A stretch of DNA of 64,000 nucleotides from Novosphingobium barchaimii LL02 (GTDB lineage Bacteria > Pseudomonadota > Alphaproteobacteria > Sphingomonadales > Sphingomonadaceae): NCBI RefSeq assembly GCF_001046635.1, contig NZ_KQ130452.1:1290668-1354667 (forward strand), given 5' to 3'. Every line of letters starts with the position of its first letter. Position 1 is the first letter of the stretch. A model generated the notes under the pieces. That model was not told where the DNA came from and did no database searches. It saw only the letters and a list, made by a program, of their open reading frames with translations. A program made the position numbers and the translations under genes. Positions 60,053-64,000 of this stretch are shown piece after piece.

Positions 60053-61294
60053 ATGACAGCCCAACCGCCCGTGAACAGCTTGCGCTCCCTTCCTGACGAG
60101 ACCGGCCATTTCGGCCAGTTCGGGGGACGGTATGTCGCCGAAACGCTGATGCCGCTCATCCTCGACCTCGAGAAGGAATACCGCCGGGCGCAAGGCGACC
60201 CGGCATTCCAGGCCGAATTCGACGATCTGCTCAAGAATTTCGTGGGACGGCCCAGCCCACTCTATCCCGCGCCGCGCATAACCGAGCATTTTCGTGCCCT
60301 GGCGCCTGAGGGCAAGGGTCCGAAGATCTACTTCAAGCGCGAAGACCTGAACCACACCGGCGCGCACAAGATCAACAACTGCGTCGGCCAGATCCTGCTG
60401 GCCATGCGCATGGGCAAGACTCGCATCATCGCCGAGACCGGCGCTGGCCAGCACGGCGTCGCAACGGCCACGGTCGCGGCGCGCTTCGGCCTGCCTTGTG
60501 TGATCTTCATGGGCGCCAAGGACGTGGAACGCCAGAAGCCCAACGTCTTCCGGATGAAGCTGCTCGGCGCCGAGGTCCACCCCGTCACCAGCGGCGCTGA
60601 AACGCTGAAGGACGCCATGAACGAGGCGCTGCGCGACTGGGTCGCCAACGTCCATGACACGTTCTACATCATCGGCACCGCTGCCGGTCCGCACCCCTAT
60701 CCTGAACTCGTCCGCGATTTTCAGAGCGTGATCGGCAACGAGACCAAGGCGCAGATGATGGAGGCCGAAGGCCGCCTGCCCGACATGGTCCTGGCCTGCG
60801 TGGGCGGCGGATCGAACGCGATCGGCATGTTCCACCCCTTCCTTGACGACCCCGAAGTCGCCATGGTCGGCATCGAGGCGGCCGGCCACGGCATCGAGAC
60901 CGGCGAGCACGCCGCCAGCCTCGCCGGCGGCAAGCCCGGCATCCTGCACGGCAACAAGACCTACCTGCTGCAGGACGAGGACGGCCAGATCACCGAGGCC
61001 CACTCGATCAGCGCCGGGCTCGACTATCCCGGCCTTGGCCCGGAGCATTCCTGGCTGCACGAAAGCGGCCGCGTGCGCTACGTGCCGATCACCGACGACC
61101 AGGCTCTGGAAGCGTTCCAGCTGTGCTGCGCCCTCGAAGGCATCATTCCCGCCCTCGAAAGCGCCCACGCGCTGGCTGCCCTGCCCCAACTCACCGCCGA
61201 GATGGACGAAGACAAGATCCTCGTCGTCAACGTATCGGGCCGCGGCGACAAGGACATCTTCACTGTCGCCGAGGCGCTGGGGTTCGAGCTTTGA
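60053..61294 (+). CDS. trpB: Tryptophan synthase beta chain
   Basis: A 413-residue PLP enzyme with the Schiff-base Lys in [15 protein letters not shown] and the phosphate-binding GGGSNAIG. It joins indole and serine. The ATG at 60053 ([21 protein letters not shown]) is preferred over an upstream frame extension. It overlaps the next small gene by four bases. Confidence 0.97.
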   Translation: MTAQPPVNSLRSLPDETGHFGQFGGRYVAETLMPLILDLEKEYRRAQGDPAFQAEFDDLLKNFVGRPSPLYPAPRITEHFRALAPEGKGPKIYFKREDLNHTGAHKINNCVGQILLAMRMGKTRIIAETGAGQHGVATATVAARFGLPCVIFMGAKDVERQKPNVFRMKLLGAEVHPVTSGAETLKDAMNEALRDWVANVHDTFYIIGTAAGPHPYPELVRDFQSVIGNETKAQMMEAEGRLPDMVLACVGGGSNAIGMFHPFLDDPEVAMVGIEAAGHGIETGEHAASLAGGKPGILHGNKTYLLQDEDGQITEAHSISAGLDYPGLGPEHSWLHESGRVRYVPITDDQALEAFQLCCALEGIIPALESAHALAALPQLTAEMDEDKILVVNVSGRGDKDIFTVAEALGFEL

Positions 61295-61542
61295 AAAAGG
61301 GCGGGTGGCAGCGGTCGCTGATCGATGCCGCCCTGCTCTGGATGGCGGTGTTCCCGGCGATCCGGGTGCTTGCCGACCTTGTGAAGGCACGTTCGTTCGA
61401 TCTTTCCGGGGCCGGTTACTTCTGGGCCTTCGCCTTCCGGGGTGACTGGAGCCACATCGCCGTCAGCCTTGGCTACCTCGCAGTTTTCATCGGCCTCACC
61501 GCCGCCTTGCTTCGCTTTTCCGGAAAGACGCTGTTTTCCTGA
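61291..61542 (+). CDS. Small membrane protein between trpB and trpA (83 aa)
   Basis: The 83-residue frame uses a TTG start that overlaps the trpB stop (TTGA) and a stop that overlaps the trpA start (TGATG). It has two hydrophobic helices (about 10-25 and 57-77) with charged ends (KKGGWQRS..., RFSGKTLFS). I do not recognise the family. The coupling at both ends and tight fit argue that it is translated with trpBA. A longer frame starting inside trpB (61123) is less likely. Confidence 0.7.
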   Translation: MKKGGWQRSLIDAALLWMAVFPAIRVLADLVKARSFDLSGAGYFWAFAFRGDWSHIAVSLGYLAVFIGLTAALLRFSGKTLFS

Positions 61543-62318
61543 TGACACGCTTCGAAACCGCTTTCGCCAAGGGTCCGGCCCTCGTCTGCTTCATCACCGG
61601 GGGCGACGGCGACACCGCCTCCAACCTCGACGCGCTGGTCGCGGGCGGCGCCGATGTGATCGAACTGGGCATGCCTTTCACCGATCCCATGGCAGACGGT
61701 ATGGCGATCCAGGAAGCGAACTTGCGCTCCTTCGCGGCCGGCACGAAAACCGCGGATATCTTCGCCCTCGCCACCGGCTTTCGCGCGCGCCACCCGAACG
61801 TCCCGCTGGTGCTGATGGGCTATGCCAACCCGATGACGATTCGCGGCTCCGAATGGTTCGCGGACGAATGCGCCAAGGCCGGCGTCGACGGCGTCATCTG
61901 CGTCGACATTCCCCCTGAAGAAGACGCCGAACTCGGCCCGGCCCTGCGCGCCAAGGGCGTGTCGCTGATCCGCCTCGCCACGCCGACCACCGACACCGCA
62001 CGCCTTCCCGCCGTGCTGGAAGGGTCTTCGGGCTTCCTCTACTACGTCTCCGTCGCGGGCATTACCGGCCAGCAGCAGGCCGCGCAAAGCTCGATCGACG
62101 AAGCGGTCGCCCGCCTCAAGGCCGCCAGCACGATCCCCGTCGCGGTCGGCTTTGGCGTGCGCACGCCTGAACAGGCCGCTGCCATTGCCAAAGTCGCGGA
62201 CGGCGTGGTCGTTGGCTCGGCGCTGGTCGATCTCGTCAAGCAGCACGGCAGAGACGCCCCCGGCCCGCTCCAGGCACTGACCTCGGCGCTGGCGCAGGCG
62301 GTACACTCGGCGCGCTGA
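61542..62318 (+). CDS. trpA: Tryptophan synthase alpha chain
   Basis: A 258-residue TIM barrel with the catalytic Glu in DVIELGMPFTDPMADG, the Asp in GVICVDIPPEE and the phosphate loop VGFGVRTPEQ. It cleaves indole-glycerol phosphate. It is coupled to the small membrane gene upstream and followed after two bases by folC; no accD lies between. Confidence 0.97.
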   Translation: MTRFETAFAKGPALVCFITGGDGDTASNLDALVAGGADVIELGMPFTDPMADGMAIQEANLRSFAAGTKTADIFALATGFRARHPNVPLVLMGYANPMTIRGSEWFADECAKAGVDGVICVDIPPEEDAELGPALRAKGVSLIRLATPTTDTARLPAVLEGSSGFLYYVSVAGITGQQQAAQSSIDEAVARLKAASTIPVAVGFGVRTPEQAAAIAKVADGVVVGSALVDLVKQHGRDAPGPLQALTSALAQAVHSAR

Positions 62319-62320
62319 GC

Positions 62321-63637
62321 GTGAAGGACTTCGCGGTGTCGGACGCGCCCGCCGTTCAGGCCCAGCTCCACCGCCTCGCCGCGTTGTCCCTGCCGCAAGG
62401 ACGGCTTGGGCTGGACACGGTCCGCACCCTGCTGGCGCGGCTGGGCGACCCCCACCTTGCCATTGCTCCGGCATTTCATGTCGCGGGCACCAACGGCAAG
62501 GGCTCGACCTGCGCCTATCTGCGCGCGATCCTCGAAGCGCAGGGTTACCGCGTCCATGCGATCACCAGTCCGCATCTGGTCCGCTACAACGAACGCATCC
62601 GCATCGCCGGTGAACTGGTGGGCGACGACGAGCTGGCGGCATTGCTGGCCGAAGTCCTGGACGTGGCGGACGGGCTGGATGTCAGCTTCTTCGAAACAAC
62701 CATCGCCGCGAGCTTCCTCGCATTTGCGCGGCATCCGGCGGATGTCTGCGTGATCGAGGTGGGCCTTGGCGGCCGGTTCGATGCCACCAATGTCCTGCCG
62801 GCCCCGCTCGCCTGCGGAATTGCAACGCTGGGCATCGATCACGAACGCTTCCTCCTCGCCCCGGACCACGGCGTACCCGCCGAGCCGCTGGCGCGAATCG
62901 CCTTTGAAAAGGCCGGCATCCGTCGCCCCCATGTGCCGCTGGTAACGCAGGGCTATCCAGCCGACGTGGTGGCCGTTCTGCAATCCCTGGCGGCGTCGGA
63001 GGAAGTGCCCCTTTACCTGCGCGGCGAGGCCTGGAACGCGCAGGCCACCAGCGACGCGCTATGGTTCGAGGACAGCGCCGGTTCGCTGACCCTGCCTCTG
63101 CCGCATATCTCCGGCGCGCATCAGGCCGACAACGCCGCGCTGGCCGTCGCCATGTTGCGGCGCCAGCAGGTGCTCACGATCGACCCCGCAAGCATGGCAG
63201 CCGGCATCCGCGCCGCGCGCTGGCCTGCGCGAATGCAGCTTCTGAGCGATGGTCCCCTCACCCGGCTTGTGCCCGGCACGGCGGTGTGGCTCGACGGCGG
63301 CCATAACCGCGATGCGGGCCTCGCGCTGGCGAAGTTCCTCGAAGAACAGGAAATCGCAGTTCATCTTGTCCTCGGCATGATCGCGGGCAAGGACCCAGGC
63401 GCCCTGCTCGATCCTTTGCACCGGCTGGTCGAAAGCGTGACGCTGGTGCCGGTGCCTGGCCACGACTGCCTGCCGCCCGAGGCATTCGCGCAGTGGGCAC
63501 CTGACGCGACGGGCGCGCCTGATGTGGCGACGGCGCTGCGGGAGTTGGAGCAGCGTAATCCGCGCGCGGTGCTGATCGCGGGATCGCTCTACCTTGCCGG
63601 TGCAGTGCTGCGCGGCAACGGGGAAATGCCGGACTGA
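62321..63637 (+). CDS. folC: Bifunctional folylpolyglutamate/dihydrofolate synthase
   Basis: A 438-residue Mur-ligase-fold enzyme with the P-loop VAGTNGKGSTCAYL, GLGGRFDATNVL and a C-terminal ligase domain (VWLDGGHNRDAGLAL). It adds glutamate to dihydropteroate and folates. The start is GTG, two bases after the trpA stop. Confidence 0.94.
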   Translation: MKDFAVSDAPAVQAQLHRLAALSLPQGRLGLDTVRTLLARLGDPHLAIAPAFHVAGTNGKGSTCAYLRAILEAQGYRVHAITSPHLVRYNERIRIAGELVGDDELAALLAEVLDVADGLDVSFFETTIAASFLAFARHPADVCVIEVGLGGRFDATNVLPAPLACGIATLGIDHERFLLAPDHGVPAEPLARIAFEKAGIRRPHVPLVTQGYPADVVAVLQSLAASEEVPLYLRGEAWNAQATSDALWFEDSAGSLTLPLPHISGAHQADNAALAVAMLRRQQVLTIDPASMAAGIRAARWPARMQLLSDGPLTRLVPGTAVWLDGGHNRDAGLALAKFLEEQEIAVHLVLGMIAGKDPGALLDPLHRLVESVTLVPVPGHDCLPPEAFAQWAPDATGAPDVATALRELEQRNPRAVLIAGSLYLAGAVLRGNGEMPD

Positions 63638-63639
63638 CA

Positions 63640-63653
63640 GGCGCAGCTGCGCC
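63640..63653. repeat. 14-base perfect palindrome after folC
   Basis: GGCGCAGCTGCGCC lies two bases after the folC stop. It may be a small terminator stem, but there is no T-run. Confidence 0.3.
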
Positions 63654-63679
63654 GGGCACAGGTTTTGCTACATACACGC

Positions 63680-63770
63680 CGTCATCCTGAACTTGTTTCA
63701 GGATCTATCCTGCAAGATCACACCGCCGCTTGATCGGAGAAATGGATCCTGAAACAAGTTCAGGATGACG
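63680..63770. repeat. REP-like element with 26-base perfect inverted repeat
   Basis: Two 26-base arms (63680-63705 and 63745-63770) are exact reverse complements around a 39-base spacer. Each arm contains an inner CCTGAA/TTCAGG palindrome. It lies between folC and the convergent MFS gene and resembles dispersed intergenic repeats of sphingomonads and other alphaproteobacteria. Confidence 0.85.
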
Positions 63771-63825
63771 ATGCGCAAGGCCCGCCGCGCCGATACTCCG
63801 AAGAGTTGGCCTCATGGCGTCGCGG

Positions 63826-64000
63826 TCAAGCGAAGGCGTCTTCCTCCGCCTCAACCTCACCCGCAGAACCCATGGCCTGATCGACCAGCCCGGTCCGGCT
63901 CATCCACCAGAACAGCACCATGCCCGGAACCGAGGCCGCCGTAGTCAGCAGGTAGAAGTTCACATACCCCAGCGCCTCGATCAGCGCGCCCGCCGTGGTG
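63826..64000 (-). CDS. MFS transporter (AmpG-like), C-terminal end, cut by window edge
   Basis: The last 57 residues of a minus-strand protein are visible: a membrane helix (FYLLTTAASVPGMVLFWWM) and an acidic soluble tail ending EEDAFA. The helix and context fit the final helix of an AmpG-like major facilitator, which imports muropeptides. The rest lies beyond the window, so the subfamily is tentative. Confidence 0.65.
   Translation of the reverse strand, partial: TTAGALIEALGYVNFYLLTTAASVPGMVLFWWMSRTGLVDQAMGSAGEVEAEEDAFA

Noticed and set aside
61123-61290. Longer start for the trpB-trpA membrane protein
   Set aside because: This part overlaps trpB in another frame and has the Arg/Pro-rich composition of a shadow; the TTG at 61291 gives a compact coupled gene.

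Overview
The window looks like a core-chromosome segment of a high-GC alphaproteobacterium of the order Sphingomonadales, most like Novosphingobium or a close relative. The evidence is the Sphingomonadales-like gene order (rpsB-tsf, pyrH-frr-uppS-cdsA-dxr-rseP-bamA-skp-fabZ-rpmE; ffh-rpsP-rimM-trmD-rplS; aroA-cmk-HNH-rpsA; atpI-B-E-F'-F), the alphaproteobacterial split b/b' subunits of ATP synthase, LexA boxes of the GAAC-N7-GAAC type, and the absence of lpxD/lpxA/lpxB from the bamA-fabZ cluster, as expected of a lineage that replaced LPS with glycosphingolipids. I see no IS element, prophage, rRNA operon or CRISPR array.

Layout. 1-7.5 kb: end of a sensor histidine kinase gene, an SDR dehydrogenase, a ClC-type chloride channel, a secreted CocE/NonD hydrolase and the Kup potassium transporter. 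7.6-12.6 kb: a minus-strand cytochrome c maturation operon, ccmC-D-E-F-G-H-I, including the tiny ccmD. 12.7-14.7 kb: tRNA-His, a 2OG-Fe(II) oxygenase, sodC and rpmE. 14.9-24.2 kb: envelope and isoprenoid cluster on the minus strand. 24.6-27.2 kb: a CMD/AhpD-like protein, tsf and rpsB. 27.5-30.1 kb: two small paralogous membrane proteins, the second behind tandem LexA boxes, then psd-pssA and tRNA-Tyr. 30.3-33.4 kb: rlmB, an unknown lipoprotein, an HU protein and rplS. 33.5-37.4 kb: trmD-rimM-rpsP-ffh, tRNA-Ala with duplicated terminators, and a TIGR02300 protein. 37.6-43.4 kb: aroA-cmk-HNH-rpsA, a VOC protein and glyoxalase II. 43.6-46.5 kb: a small protein and the ATP synthase Fo genes. 46.9-50.9 kb: ydbH-ynbE-ydbL, transcribed divergently from radC. 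50.9-57.9 kb: radC, an NRDE protein, a MASE1-GGDEF diguanylate cyclase, purB, a LapA-domain protein, pyrF and a SIMPL protein. 58-64 kb: a lipoprotein, trpF, an outer-membrane barrel, trpB, a small membrane protein, trpA, folC, a REP-like inverted repeat and the end of an AmpG-like MFS transporter gene.

The genes serve translation (S1, S2, S16, L19, L31, EF-Ts, RRF, RimM, TrmD, RlmB, SRP), envelope biogenesis (BamA, Skp, RseP, UppS, CdsA, PssA, Psd, YdbH/YnbE/YdbL), respiration (Ccm, Fo-ATPase) and biosynthesis (aromatic amino acids, tryptophan, pyrimidine, purine, folate, isoprenoids). The strongest candidate for something undescribed is the locus at 27.97-28.35 kb. There, two tandem LexA-type boxes precede a small single-pass membrane protein that has a paralogue immediately upstream, which is the layout expected of an SOS-induced membrane effector such as a cell-division inhibitor. 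Other points of interest are a two-module dispersed repeat with a compensatory stem change, a translationally coupled membrane protein between trpB and trpA, duplicated terminators before ffh, and LacI/PurR-like and other palindromic operators.
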